Of a DNA stretch of 64,000 nt, positions 17,817 to 28,001 are shown piece after piece. This DNA comes from Pseudomonadota bacterium (lineage in GTDB: Bacteria > Pseudomonadota > Gammaproteobacteria > Steroidobacterales > Steroidobacteraceae): NCBI GenBank assembly GCA_025355105.1, contig JANYAE010000016.1, positions 62,001 through 126,000 of the forward strand, written 5' to 3'. A program made the position numbers and the translations under genes. How positions within the stretch are numbered: the stretch's first letter is position 1; the number at the start of each line of letters is the position of its first letter. The notes beneath the pieces were generated by a model. It was not told the origin of the DNA. It saw only the letters and a program-made list of their open reading frames with translations, and searched no databases.

Positions 17817-18242
17817 TCAGCCGAGCGGCTTCGCGGCCGGCAGTGGCTCGGCGATCGTGTTGATGCGATCGACGTAGTAGCCGGTGTCGCCAAAGCAGTC
17901 GGTCGGCACGCCGCGGTGCTCGGTGTAGTGCAGCTGCACGCGCTGGCCGACCGCGGCGGACAGCTGGCGCGCGAGCGCGGCGTCGCGGACGCTGAAGGGC
18001 CAGATTTCCGGCTGCACGCCGGCCACCACGTACAGCGCGAGCTCACCTTCGTAGGTCTTGCAGACCCAGCCCTTGCGCGAGAACTTCTGCAGCAGCCCCG
18101 CGCGTTCGCCGTCCGAGTAGTCCCAGCTGAGCGCGAGCCAGGTGTAGCCCGCCGTGCCGGCGACGGCCGCGAGCAGCGCCAGCCCCAGCCAGGTCCGAAT
18201 GCCAAAGCCGCTGCGACGCGGCGCCGTGCCGGACGCCAGCAT
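17817..18242 (-). CDS. Membrane-anchored conserved hypothetical protein
   Basis: The protein has 141 residues with one N-terminal helix (IRTWLGLALLAAVAGTAGYTW), so the rest is probably periplasmic. The segment DYSDGERAGLLQKFSRKGW is the conserved core of a small proteobacterial family. As I recall, some of its members carry the wrong label 6-phosphogluconate dehydrogenase, but no dehydrogenase motif is present here. Two cysteines (VCKTYEG and TDCFGDTG) may pair. It starts 2 bp after the stop of the cupin gene, so the two form an operon. Function is unknown. Confidence 0.7.
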   Translation of the reverse strand: MLASGTAPRRSGFGIRTWLGLALLAAVAGTAGYTWLALSWDYSDGERAGLLQKFSRKGWVCKTYEGELALYVVAGVQPEIWPFSVRDAALARQLSAAVGQRVQLHYTEHRGVPTDCFGDTGYYVDRINTIAEPLPAAKPLG

Positions 18243-18244
18243 GG

Positions 18245-18640
18245 CTAGAGGATCTCTTCGCGGACCGCGTCCGGCCGGCCCGGGTCGTGCAGTTCGCTGT
18301 TGAAGCCGATCAGCAGCATCGTGCCGGGACCGGGATTGCGGTAGGCGTGGGTCACGCCCGGCGGAATCGTGAACCGCCAGGTCTCGCCGGCTGGCACCTC
18401 GACGTCGCGCACGATGCCGTCTTCCTTGAGCCGCACCTGCGCCGGGCCGGCCACGACCGAAATCTCGGTGCCGACGATGTGGCGATGGTTGCCGCGGACG
18501 AAGCCCGGCTCGGTCAGCACGACGTGGACATTGCGGGTGCCGGCGATATGCCCGGCGTCGACCGGCTCGAACAGCGCGCCACGCAGATCGCGATGCGTCT
18601 GCACCGGCTCGATCCGTGTCTTGGCCTGGCTCATCGCCAC
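18245..18640 (-). CDS. Cupin-domain protein
   Basis: This is a 131-residue single-domain beta-barrel. The first cupin motif is GNHRHIVGTEISVVAG (metal-binding His/His/Glu) and the second is PPGVTHAYRNPG (His). The RGALFEPVDAGHIAG opening and the NVHVVLTEPGFVRGNHRH order resemble sugar-isomerase-like cupins found beside polysaccharide genes. No glycan genes are nearby, so I leave the substrate open. It is the first gene of a two-gene unit with the small anchored protein. Confidence 0.75.
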   Translation of the reverse strand: MAMSQAKTRIEPVQTHRDLRGALFEPVDAGHIAGTRNVHVVLTEPGFVRGNHRHIVGTEISVVAGPAQVRLKEDGIVRDVEVPAGETWRFTIPPGVTHAYRNPGPGTMLLIGFNSELHDPGRPDAVREEIL

Positions 18641-18708
18641 CTCGCGCTCGCGGTCACCGACGCCGCGGGCGCGAGGATAGCAAGCGGCGGCGCCGGCCGC
18701 CCGCGCCG

Positions 18709-20895
18709 CTAACGCTTGTCGTGCTCGGGCTTGTTGCCCTTGTCGCTGCGCGGCGGCGGGGCAGGGCGTGGCTCGCTCTTCGGCGCCGGGGCAGCCTCGC
18801 GCTGCGGCGGCGGCGGGCGGTACTCCGGCGCCGGGCGCGGCGCCTCACGCGCCGGTGCCGGGGCACGGGATTCCGCAGCAGGCTCGCGAGCGACCGGCGG
18901 GCGGTACTCAGGAGCCGGTCGCGGCGCAGCCTCCCGGGCCGGCGCCGGGGCGCGGTATTCCGCGGCCGGTCGCTGCGCGGCCGGGGCCGGCTCGCGGACC
19001 AGCGGCGGCCGGTACTCCGGCGCCGGGCGCGCCGTCGGCTCCGTGGCGCGGTTCTCAGGGACCGGCCGCGGGGCCGCCTCGCGCGGCGGCGTCGGCGCGC
19101 GATACTCCGGCGACGGTCGCGGCGCGACCGCTGCCGGCTCGCGCGCGGCGGGCGGGCGGTATTCCGGCACCGCGCGAGCGGCGACCGGTCGCTCCTGCAC
19201 GGGCCGATCCTGGACCGGGCGTTCCTCGCGCGGACGGATGACGTTGCGCGGCGGCGTGATCGGCGCGCGCTCGACGGGCCGTGCCGCGCCGCCAGGCCCC
19301 ACTGCGATGACGTCGGCGCGCGGATTCATCGGCCCGCGTGCGCCGCCCGCGCTCGCGGCGGGCGCCGTGGCGACGGGGCGCACCGGCACCGGCAGGCCGC
19401 CGTTGGCGACGATCGCGTGCCGCTGTGCCTCGAACGACGGCGCCGGCGCCGGTGGCGGCGTGCGGGCGACGACCGGCCGGCTCCACATGCCGGTGGACGG
19501 CCGTGGTACCGCCGCCGGACGGCCGAGACTGCCGGCGTTCGGTGCAATCGCCGGCGCGGTCGTGCCGATCGCGGCACGCTCGAGCGCCCCGTGCGGCATC
19601 TTCTCGAGGTGGCTGGCCACCGGCTGCGCGCCGGTGAAGGCGGCGTGCGTCGTCGCGGTGACGGCGCCCGGCACGGCGACGTTCGCGTACTTGCGGCCCT
19701 CCGGAGCGCCGTCGCCGACCGTCCGCCGGCCGTTGACGATGGTCGTGTTGGTGGTGATGTAGTTGTTGATGACCGTGTTGGTCACGTGAATGTTGGTGAC
19801 GTTGACGTTGCGCACGTAGTTGTTGCTGACCCGGTAGGCCGGTACGTACACCTCGTTCCAGCCGAGCGGGAACCAGCCGACCGGCGGGCCGCCGACCTGG
19901 ACCCCGATGGACCAATGCGCGCCGCCGACCCAGCCGACCAGCGCCGGCGCGTAGACCGGGGCATAGCGACGCGGGCCCGGCGCCCAGCACCAGTTGCCGC
20001 CGTAGAAGACCCAGCGGCCGTAGTGGAAGGGCGCGAAGCCCCACGACGCGTCGTCGATCCAGGTCCAGCCCCACGGCGCGATCCAGCCCCAGTGCCCGTA
20101 GCGGTACGGCGCCCAGCCGACCTGGACGCGCGGGGTCCACACCGGGCCGTAGTCGCCGGCGGTTTGCCACGTGCCGTTGTCGTCGAGGTCCTCGTAGCCG
20201 ATGACCTCGCGCGACACGTAGCGCGTCGCGACCGCACGGTCCTCGCGCCGGTCGCGATCGGCCGCCCACTGGTCGAAGGCGTCGCCGGCCGGCAGCGCGC
20301 TCAACTGCGCCTGGTCAACCGGCCCGCCGTTGTACTCCGCCAGCTGGCCTTCCTCGACCGTCGCCTCGTGGCCCTGGTCGGTGACCGCGATCTGACCGCG
20401 CGCCACCGCGATCCGCATCAGGCCGTCCGCCTCGCCGACCTCGACGCGATACTCGCCCGGGCGCAGCACGGCGACCGACGCGGTCGGCGTCGCGATCTCG
20501 AAAGTCTGCTCCGGATCGAGCACGCGGACCCGCAGTTGCAGCGTGCCGGCACTCAGCTTGAGCTGTACGGTGCGGTCGTCGATGTTCAGGATCTCGGCGC
20601 CGGTCTCGCTGCCGAGGCGGACGGCGTTCGAGCCGATGTGCAGCTCGGCACGCGACTCGCGATCGGCCCACAGCTTGTCGCCGTTGGTCAGCGGCCGGTT
20701 GAGCACGTCGCCGACCCACGACTCGCTGCCGGCAGGCTGCAGCGACACGGTTCCGACCGCGAGGCTGACGCGCGCCACGCGACCTGGGGGGTCCACGTCG
20801 GCGTCGGCGCGGGCCGGCGGCGCAAGGGCGATCGCCAGCAGCACCGCGAGCGGCGCAAGCCGGGCTGTCAATGAGCTAGGGTTCCCTGCGAACAT
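18709..20895 (-). CDS. Exported FecR-domain / DUF6600-type protein with long proline-rich tail
   Basis: The protein is 728 residues from the ATG with GGGAGAG 4-5 bases upstream. The signal peptide is about residues 1-30 (ending APPARA). A FecR-like domain lies at about 35-185 (VGTVSLQPAGSESW, GDKLWADRESRAELHIGS). A tryptophan/tyrosine-rich block of repeated W-x-P-x-x-x-G-x-W-x units (GWAPYRYGHWGWIAPWGWTW and similar) lies at about 250-350, as in DUF6600 proteins. The last 250 residues are a low-complexity tail of about a dozen APEYRPPxxREPA-like units ending in SDKGNKPEHDKR. Such proteins are periplasmic or surface-exposed; function is unknown. It is transcribed away from the divergent mgtC-type gene. 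Confidence 0.8.
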   Translation of the reverse strand: MFAGNPSSLTARLAPLAVLLAIALAPPARADADVDPPGRVARVSLAVGTVSLQPAGSESWVGDVLNRPLTNGDKLWADRESRAELHIGSNAVRLGSETGAEILNIDDRTVQLKLSAGTLQLRVRVLDPEQTFEIATPTASVAVLRPGEYRVEVGEADGLMRIAVARGQIAVTDQGHEATVEEGQLAEYNGGPVDQAQLSALPAGDAFDQWAADRDRREDRAVATRYVSREVIGYEDLDDNGTWQTAGDYGPVWTPRVQVGWAPYRYGHWGWIAPWGWTWIDDASWGFAPFHYGRWVFYGGNWCWAPGPRRYAPVYAPALVGWVGGAHWSIGVQVGGPPVGWFPLGWNEVYVPAYRVSNNYVRNVNVTNIHVTNTVINNYITTNTTIVNGRRTVGDGAPEGRKYANVAVPGAVTATTHAAFTGAQPVASHLEKMPHGALERAAIGTTAPAIAPNAGSLGRPAAVPRPSTGMWSRPVVARTPPPAPAPSFEAQRHAIVANGGLPVPVRPVATAPAASAGGARGPMNPRADVIAVGPGGAARPVERAPITPPRNVIRPREERPVQDRPVQERPVAARAVPEYRPPAAREPAAVAPRPSPEYRAPTPPREAAPRPVPENRATEPTARPAPEYRPPLVREPAPAAQRPAAEYRAPAPAREAAPRPAPEYRPPVAREPAAESRAPAPAREAPRPAPEYRPPPPQREAAPAPKSEPRPAPPPRSDKGNKPEHDKR

Positions 20896-20974
20896 GGCAT
20901 CTCTCCCGGTCAGGCGCCGCGCCGGGGGCGCTGCGTGTACCCCAGTGAACGCGAGCGCGGGGCCGTTGGCACAA

Positions 20975-20990
20975 AGGTTGAGGCAACTTA
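20975..20990. promoter_or_regulatory. Possible operator: imperfect dyad upstream of DUF6600 gene
   Basis: GTTGAGGCAACTTAAC on the plus strand is an inverted repeat (GTTGAG / CTTAAC, one mismatch in six). It sits about 80-95 bp upstream of the DUF6600 start and about 75-90 bp before the divergent MgtC gene. It is the only AT-containing symmetric element in this divergent region. Confidence 0.25.
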
Positions 20991-21063
20991 ACCTGCGTGT
21001 CATCAGGGCTTAGGGAACGGCGGCGGCGGCGCGCGGCGAGCCGCGCACGGCGGAGTGATCGAT

Positions 21064-21576
21064 ATGGCGCAACCGGTTCTTTCATTCGGCGAGATCGCGC
21101 TGCGGCTGGTGTTGGCGCTGCTGTGCGGCGGCATCATCGGCCTCAACCGCGATCTGCATCACAAGGGCGCGGGCCTGCGCACCTTCGGGCTCGTCGCGCT
21201 CGCGACCGCCGGCATCACGGTCGGTACGCTGCTGTTTGCCGCGCAGGCGGACACGGTCAGCCGGGTGATCCAGGGCGTGATGTCCGGGATCGGCTTTCTG
21301 GGCGCCGGCGTGATCATGCGGCGCACCGACAAGGGCCGCGTGACCGGGCTGACCACCGCCGCTGCGATCTGGTTCGTCGCCGGACTGGCGGTGCTCTGCG
21401 GCCTCGGCAACCTGCCGCTGGTCGCACTGCTGCTTGGGCTCGCGGTCGCCCTGCTGGTCGGCGGACGCAGCGTCGAACGGCTCGTGGAAAGGGTCTTCGG
21501 CCGTCCGCACGATGAGGACGAGGACGAGGACGAGGGTGAGCCCGGCGAAGGCGACGGCCCGACGCCAGGCGCCTAG
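21064..21576 (+). CDS. MgtC/SapB family membrane protein
   Basis: The protein is 170 residues from the ATG of MAQPVLSF; a GTG three codons upstream is also possible, but GGAGTG is better placed for the ATG. Four hydrophobic segments follow, with the family signatures GGIIGLNRDLHHKGAGLRT and MSGIGFLGAGVIMR. MgtC-family proteins influence Mg2+ homeostasis and F-ATPase activity. This copy lacks the long C-terminal ACT-like domain of Salmonella MgtC. It instead ends in a very acidic tail (DEDEDEDEGEPGEGDGP). Confidence 0.86.
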   Translation: MAQPVLSFGEIALRLVLALLCGGIIGLNRDLHHKGAGLRTFGLVALATAGITVGTLLFAAQADTVSRVIQGVMSGIGFLGAGVIMRRTDKGRVTGLTTAAAIWFVAGLAVLCGLGNLPLVALLLGLAVALLVGGRSVERLVERVFGRPHDEDEDEDEGEPGEGDGPTPGA

Positions 21577-21582
21577 CGCAGG

Positions 21583-23796
21583 CTAGTGGACGCGCTTGAC
21601 GATTGCAGCGTGCGCTTCCGGCTCGCCGCGCGGCGGCGCGGCCTTGCGCGCCAGTTCGTCGAGGATTTCCGCGAGCGGGCGCGGCGCGCCGAGCGCTGTG
21701 CCCTGGCCGTACGTGACGCCGAGCGTCGCGAGCTGCGCGGCGGCTTCCTTGGATTCGACGCACTCGGCGACGGTGTCGAGTTCGAGCTGCCGGGCAATGT
21801 GCAGGATCGCCCGCACCATCGACTCGGAGCGCGGTTCGCGCAGCAGGTCGGCCACGAACACGCCGTCGATCTTGAGCGCCGACACGCGCAGCGTCTTCAG
21901 GTACGCGAGCGAGGTCACGCCGGTACCGAAGTCGTCGATCGACGTGCCGCAGCCGAGCGCGCCGACGGCGTCGACGAAGCGGGCGGTCTCGGCCAGGCGG
22001 CCGACGAGCGCGCTCTCGCTGATCTCGAAGCTGAGCACCGCCGGCGGCAGGCCGGCGCTGCGGATCGCCGCGCCGATCTGGTCGGCGAGCGCCGCCTGCT
22101 GCAGCGATTGTGCGGAAACGTTGACCGAGAACACCGCGCCGGCCTGGGTCAGCGCGCCGACCATCGGTCCGAGCTGGCGCAGCAGCTCCGCGAGCACCCA
22201 TTCGTCGAGCCGCAGCAGCAGCTGGTGCCGCCGCGCGACGTCGATGAACTGCTCGGCCGGCACGATCTGGCCGCGCGCATCCAGCAGCCGGGCCAGGATC
22301 TCGTAGCGCCCGGCGCGGCTCGGGTCCCACAGCGGCGTCAGCGGCTGAGCATAGAGGCGCAGCCGGCCGTGCTCGAAGGCCTCCAGCAACTCGTGATAGG
22401 TGCGCAGGTCCCGCTGCTGCGTCGCGACGCGCCCGTCGTTGGTCGCGAAGGCCTCGACGCGGTTGCGACCGGCGCCCTTGGCGGCCTGGCAGGCGGACTC
22501 CGCGCCGGCGAGCGCATGCTCGAGCGTCCCGCCGGGCGGCAGCGCCGCGATGCCGAAGCTCATCGCCGTGGTGACGCCGGCGAGGCGACCCGGCAGCTTG
22601 GCCGAGCTGACAGCATGGCGCGCGGTCTCAGCCCAGGTGCGCGCCTCGTCGATCGTGCAGCCGTCGAGCAGCGCGACGAAGCTGTCGCTCGCGACGCGTG
22701 CGGTCGCGCTCGCGCCCGGTAGGTCGAGCGTCCGCCAGGCGTCGCCGACCGCGCGCAGCACCTCGTCGCCGGCATCGAAGCCGTACAGCTCGTTGACCGA
22801 GCGCAGTTCGTCGACGTCGGCGTACACCAGCGCGCGTTGCGCGTCCCCGGCCCGCGCCAGCAGCGACGCGGCGTGCTCGTCGAAGGCGTGGCGGGTCAGC
22901 AGCCCGGTGGTGCCGTCGATGCGCACGTCGATGATCTCGAGCAGGCGCGGTGCGACACGCTCCAGCATGCGCGCCTCGCGGCTGCCGAACGAGCGGCTCT
23001 GCGCGCGGTTGAAGGCGACCACGACGCCGAGCGTCTGCTCGCGGCGCAGCAGCGGCACGCAGAGAATGCGAAAGGGCACCAGACCGCCCGCGCCGGTGTC
23101 GCGGACCTTGTTGACGATCAGTGTCTTCTGCTGCAGCTGCGCGACTTTGTGCAGGTGGCGGCTGACCACGCCGCGCAGCGTGTCGAGCTCGCCGGCCAGC
23201 AGCGTGCAGCGCGTGGTGTTGCGCTCGAGGCGCCGGCCCGGAACGTACAGGTAGGCGAGGTCGCACTCCGCGTGCGCCGCGAAGGCGTCGAGCACGCCCT
23301 GCAAGGGATCACCGCCGCCGGCCGGCGCATCCAGTTGCGTGACGTCGAGCAGCCACTCGAGCTCCTGGGTGTCGCCGATCTGGAAGCGACCGGTCTCGAT
23401 GACGCGCTGCTGGCCGAGGTCGCGGCGCGTCAGCGCCAGGAGCGGCGCGAGCGTGCGCTCGACGCTTTCGAAGGTCGGAACCTCGCCGTCGCGGCTGATG
23501 CCGCGGCAGACCACGGCGGTTACGCCGAGGACCGCGCCGAGCTCGTCGCGGAGCACGAAGCAGTAGGCCGGGGCCTCGTCGAGCATGCGGCGCAGGCCGC
23601 TGATCGTGCTCGCGCCCTGCTTGGCGGCCTGCAGCAGCTCCTCGATCGCCGGACGCAGATCGTGGAAATCGGCGCCGTCGGCGCTCCACAGCAGGTCGCC
23701 ATCAGGCGCATATAGATAGATGCCGCGCGCACGCGGCAACAGGGTCTTCAGGATCTGAGCGTAGGGACCGAAATCGAAATGTGGAGTCGCCGGCAC
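21583..23796 (-). CDS. Cyclic-di-GMP protein: GAF, degenerate GGDEF and EAL domains
   Basis: The protein is 737 residues from a GTG with GGAAGG a few bases upstream (VPATPHFDFGPYAQ). The N-terminal 140 residues and a GAF-like region (about 165-310) precede a GGDEF domain (about 315-455). The active-site signature there is VASDSF instead of GGDEF, so cyclase activity is unlikely. The EAL domain (about 485-720) has YEILARLLD for the EAL motif, NVSAQSL, FEISESALV, SIDDFGTG and the catalytic Lys in LKIDGVF. Most metal ligands are kept, so it may still hydrolyse c-di-GMP. The late AEGVE/YxQGY block is altered to AECVES and YGQGTALGAP. Its role in surface or motility switching is inferred. Confidence 0.87.
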   Translation of the reverse strand: MPATPHFDFGPYAQILKTLLPRARGIYLYAPDGDLLWSADGADFHDLRPAIEELLQAAKQGASTISGLRRMLDEAPAYCFVLRDELGAVLGVTAVVCRGISRDGEVPTFESVERTLAPLLALTRRDLGQQRVIETGRFQIGDTQELEWLLDVTQLDAPAGGGDPLQGVLDAFAAHAECDLAYLYVPGRRLERNTTRCTLLAGELDTLRGVVSRHLHKVAQLQQKTLIVNKVRDTGAGGLVPFRILCVPLLRREQTLGVVVAFNRAQSRSFGSREARMLERVAPRLLEIIDVRIDGTTGLLTRHAFDEHAASLLARAGDAQRALVYADVDELRSVNELYGFDAGDEVLRAVGDAWRTLDLPGASATARVASDSFVALLDGCTIDEARTWAETARHAVSSAKLPGRLAGVTTAMSFGIAALPPGGTLEHALAGAESACQAAKGAGRNRVEAFATNDGRVATQQRDLRTYHELLEAFEHGRLRLYAQPLTPLWDPSRAGRYEILARLLDARGQIVPAEQFIDVARRHQLLLRLDEWVLAELLRQLGPMVGALTQAGAVFSVNVSAQSLQQAALADQIGAAIRSAGLPPAVLSFEISESALVGRLAETARFVDAVGALGCGTSIDDFGTGVTSLAYLKTLRVSALKIDGVFVADLLREPRSESMVRAILHIARQLELDTVAECVESKEAAAQLATLGVTYGQGTALGAPRPLAEILDELARKAAPPRGEPEAHAAIVKRVH

Positions 23797-23884
23797 TCTG
23801 CCTTCCCTGCTGCGTCGCCATTTGCAGACACATGATTCCAGCCGGCGACCGTCCGGGGTGTGCAGCCGGTCACGGTTCGCGCGA

Positions 23885-23905
23885 CCGCCATCTGACATAT
23901 GGCGG
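23885..23905 (-). terminator. Hairpin after glpK
   Basis: Perfect 7-bp arms (CCGCCAT / ATGGCGG) flank a 7-base loop, beginning 7 bp after the glpK stop on the minus strand and lying upstream of the EAL gene. No T-run follows, so it may instead be an operator for the EAL gene. Confidence 0.35.
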
Positions 23906-23911
23906 CAAGTT

Positions 23912-25399
<1,488 letters not shown>

Positions 25400-25413
25400 C
25401 GGCTCTCCTGCCC

Positions 25414-26934
25414 TCAAAGGCTCGGCTGGCCGGTGAGCCAGGCCGCGAGCCGCGGCGCCGCATCCGGCGGGTAGTGCAAGCCGAGCTTGCTGCGACGCCA
25501 GAGCACGTCCTCGGCGCTGCGCGCCCACTCGACGCGGCGCAGGTAGTGCAGCTCCGCCGCGTGCAGGCCGGGCAGCACCTCTTCGCCGAGCTCCGCCGGC
25601 GCGCGCGCATGGCCGAGCCAACCGGCCAGGCGGGTGCCGTAGGCGCGCGCCCAGCGATCGAGCAGTGGCGCCGGAAAGCCGGCGTAGCGAGCGGTAAGGC
25701 CGGCGCGAAACGCCGCGTAGTCGCCGTCGGGGACGTCGCCGCCGGGCAGCGCCGCCGCCGCGGTCCAGCGCGGCCGCGCGAGGCCGAGCGCGGGCAGCAG
25801 CCGCTCGAGCGCGTCCTCGGCCAGGCGCCGGTAGGTCGTGATCTTGCCGCCGAACACCGACAGCAGCGGTGCGCCGTCGGTGTCGAGCTCGAAGCTGTAG
25901 TCGCGGGTCACGCTCGAGGGGTCGGAGGACTCGTCCTCGAGCAGCGGGCGCACGCCCGAATAGCTCCACAGCACCTGCGCCGGCGTGATGCCGCGCCGGA
26001 AGTGGTGGCTGACGAGTTCACAGAGGTAGGCGGTCTCGTCGGCATCGATCGCGGTCCGCGCCGCGTCGCCGTGGAATTCGACATCGGTCGTGCCGACCAG
26101 CGTGAACTCGCGCTCGTAGGGAATCGCAAAGATGATGCGGCGGTCGACGTTCTGGAAGATGTAGGCGAAGTCGTGCTCGAACAGCCGCGGCACGACGATG
26201 TGGCTGCCCTTGACGAGCCGCACCGCGCGCCGGCTCCGCACCGGCGTCGCCTGGTCGAGGAAGCTGCCCACCCACGGGCCGGTCGCGTTGACGACCGCGC
26301 GCGCCCGCGCGATGCGGCGTGTGCCGTCCGAGGTCACCAGCGTCGCCGACCAGCCGCCCTGCTCGCGCACGATGCGGCTGCAGCGCGTGCGGGTCAGGAT
26401 CTCCGCACCGCGTTCGCGCGCGTCGAGCGCGTTCAGCACGACCAGCCGCGCGTCGTCGACCCAGGCGTCGGAGTAGACGAAGCCCTGGCTGTAGCCGTCG
26501 CGCAGCGCGGCGCCGGCGGGGTGGCGCCGCAGGTCGACCGTCTCGGAGGCCGGCAGACGGCGGCGGCGCGCCAGATGGTCGTAGAGGACAAGGCCCGCGC
26601 GGATCATCCAGGCCGGGCGCAGGTGCGGCTCGTGCGGCAGCACGAAGCGCAGCGGCCAGATGATGTGTGGCGCCGCGGCGAGCAGCACCTCGCGCTCGGC
26701 GAGCGCCTTGCGCACCAGTCTGAACTCGTAGTGCTCGAGGTAGCGCAGGCCGCCGTGGATCAGCTTGGTACTTGACGAGGAGGTGTGCGCGGCGAGGTCA
26801 TCCTGCTCGCAGAGCAGCACCTGCAGACCGCGGCCGGCCGCGTCGCGCGCGATGCCCGTGCCGTTGATGCCGCCGCCGATCACCAGCAGGTCGTGATCGG
26901 CCGCCGCCGCCGTCACCCGCGACTCCGGCCGCAT
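25414..26934 (-). CDS. glpD: Aerobic glycerol-3-phosphate dehydrogenase
   Basis: The protein is 506 residues from the ATG of MRPESRV. The FAD-binding motif [19 protein letters not shown] is at about residues 15-33, followed by [20 protein letters not shown], a hallmark of Glp[10 protein letters not shown] and [10 protein letters not shown] with the [15 protein letters not shown] block complete the FAD/substrate core, and a C-terminal DAO_C domain follows. It oxidises glycerol-3-phosphate to DHAP at the inner membrane, feeding electrons to quinone. It forms an operon with glpK, which is transcribed after it. Confidence 0.95.
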   Translation of the reverse strand: MRPESRVTAAAADHDLLVIGGGINGTGIARDAAGRGLQVLLCEQDDLAAHTSSSSTKLIHGGLRYLEHYEFRLVRKALAEREVLLAAAPHIIWPLRFVLPHEPHLRPAWMIRAGLVLYDHLARRRRLPASETVDLRRHPAGAALRDGYSQGFVYSDAWVDDARLVVLNALDARERGAEILTRTRCSRIVREQGGWSATLVTSDGTRRIARARAVVNATGPWVGSFLDQATPVRSRRAVRLVKGSHIVVPRLFEHDFAYIFQNVDRRIIFAIPYEREFTLVGTTDVEFHGDAARTAIDADETAYLCELVSHHFRRGITPAQVLWSYSGVRPLLEDESSDPSSVTRDYSFELDTDGAPLLSVFGGKITTYRRLAEDALERLLPALGLARPRWTAAAALPGGDVPDGDYAAFRAGLTARYAGFPAPLLDRWARAYGTRLAGWLGHARAPAELGEEVLPGLHAAELHYLRRVEWARSAEDVLWRRSKLGLHYPPDAAPRLAAWLTGQPSL

Positions 26935-27143
26935 GGCAGACGCTCGCCGCGCGACACGCGGCCTTGGCCAGTGCGAGTCAGCACGGCGCCGCGATCGTCG
27001 CGCCGAGGTCCTCGAAGACGACGTCATCGTCGCATCGGGTGCGACCGAGATGCTGTGGCGCAGACAAGGGAGGCTCCGTCAGCCGGGGCCTATTACTCTA
27101 CCGCAGTCACGCGGGCGGGCGAGCGCCGGCTGGCGGGGACCGG

Positions 27144-27314
27144 TCAGCGCTTGCGGGGCTTGGGCGGCGGCGCGCGGGGGCGCTTGGCCTTCGCGCCGTT
27201 CGCCTGGCCAAGTTCCTCGAGCGCGCGATCGAGGACGCGCACCGCATTTCGCAGGGTCGGGACCAGACGGCTGGTCGAGGCGGTGGTCTTGCGAGGTGCT
27301 TTTCGGCTGCCCAT
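27144..27314 (-). CDS. Small basic hypothetical protein, 56 residues
   Basis: The product begins MGSRKAPRKTTASTSRLVPT and ends in a Lys/Arg/Pro tail (KAKRPRAPPPKPRKR). Between these is an amphipathic helix (LRNAVRVLDRALEELGQ). The strongly basic, helical character resembles a nucleic-acid or ribosome-associated small protein, but I do not recognise it. It lies between the 115-residue protein gene and glpD on the same strand. AGGCGAG about 6 bases upstream is a modest ribosome site. Existence is supported by the ordered codon usage; function is unknown. Confidence 0.45.
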   Translation of the reverse strand: MGSRKAPRKTTASTSRLVPTLRNAVRVLDRALEELGQANGAKAKRPRAPPPKPRKR

Positions 27315-27377
27315 ACGGCTCGCCTATCGGCCCCGGCCGCGGGATCTTGACGCGCAATCGCCGCGATTGCGACCTGC

Positions 27378-27725
27378 TCAGCTGGCAGCGGGTAATCCGG
27401 CGATCGCTTTGTGAAGCGTGTCACTCATCGGGTGCAGCCGCGAGCCGCGGTGGCGCAAGGTGTCGCGCAGCCGCTCGAGCGCTGGCATGACGATCAGTTG
27501 GTCACCGCGCGTCAGCGTGCCGCTCTCCGCCAGCCGGTAGAGGCGCAGCAGGTCGTCGTTGAGTGCCTCGACCAGCGCCGCCACCGCGAGCCGCAGTTCG
27601 GCAGGTTCGCGCGGCGCGGCCTGCTCCGCCTGTCCGAGCAGGGCGACCAGTTGTCGCCGGTAGCTGGCGAGCAGCCGCGTGGCAGGCGAGTCCGCTGGCG
27701 CCCGGGGCGTCTTGTGCTTCGTCAC
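27378..27725 (-). CDS. Hypothetical helical protein, 115 residues
   Basis: I start it at the GTG of VTKHKTPRAPADSPA; the open frame runs 64 codons further upstream, but that stretch has poor protein character. The body is predicted all-helical and leucine-rich (LLASYRRQLVALLGQAEQAA, LRLAVAALVEALNDDLLRLY). The end contains MPALERLRDTLRHRGSRLHP. No family is recognised. It stands alone upstream of the 56-residue basic protein gene on the same strand. Confidence 0.5.
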   Translation of the reverse strand: MTKHKTPRAPADSPATRLLASYRRQLVALLGQAEQAAPREPAELRLAVAALVEALNDDLLRLYRLAESGTLTRGDQLIVMPALERLRDTLRHRGSRLHPMSDTLHKAIAGLPAAS

Positions 27726-28001
27726 GGTCAGGGGCAGTCCTTCGGAGCCACGAATTCGCGCCAATCCTTTGGCGCCATTCGCGAAACATTGTAGACGGCC
27801 ACGAGTCGCATTCAAGCGGCGCGGCGGCTTTATTCGGTCGCGCGCGGCGCGCTGGACGAAAATTGAACCGTCGCGGCCGCTGCTTTTGAGAAAAACACTG
27901 ACAGCCCGCGGCGGCATTCCCCTAACGGGCGCGCAGACATTCGTCCGACAGGCTCGTCGGGGGGCGCCGGGCGCTCGCCGGCAGGCAGGAGCGACCGGCC
28001 G
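27726..28001. other. Intergenic region with a hairpin
   Basis: This 276-base gap lies upstream of the 115-residue protein gene and downstream of cysG. A perfect 7-bp hairpin, GCGCCAA / TTGGCGC with a TCCT loop, lies at 27758-27775, in what would be the leader of the 115-residue gene. A T/A-rich stretch (TTTTGAGAAAAACACTG) near 27885-27901 is the least GC-rich segment and a plausible promoter. I see no gene. Confidence 0.35.

Noticed and set aside
18616-20874. A 752-codon plus-strand frame opposite the DUF6600 gene
   Set aside because: It is an Arg-rich antisense shadow; the minus strand has the signal peptide, FecR domain and ribosome site.
27079-27357. A 92-codon minus-strand frame in the glpD upstream gap
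   Set aside because: It overlaps the better 56-codon basic gene in another frame and reads as low-complexity Pro/Arg with no structure.
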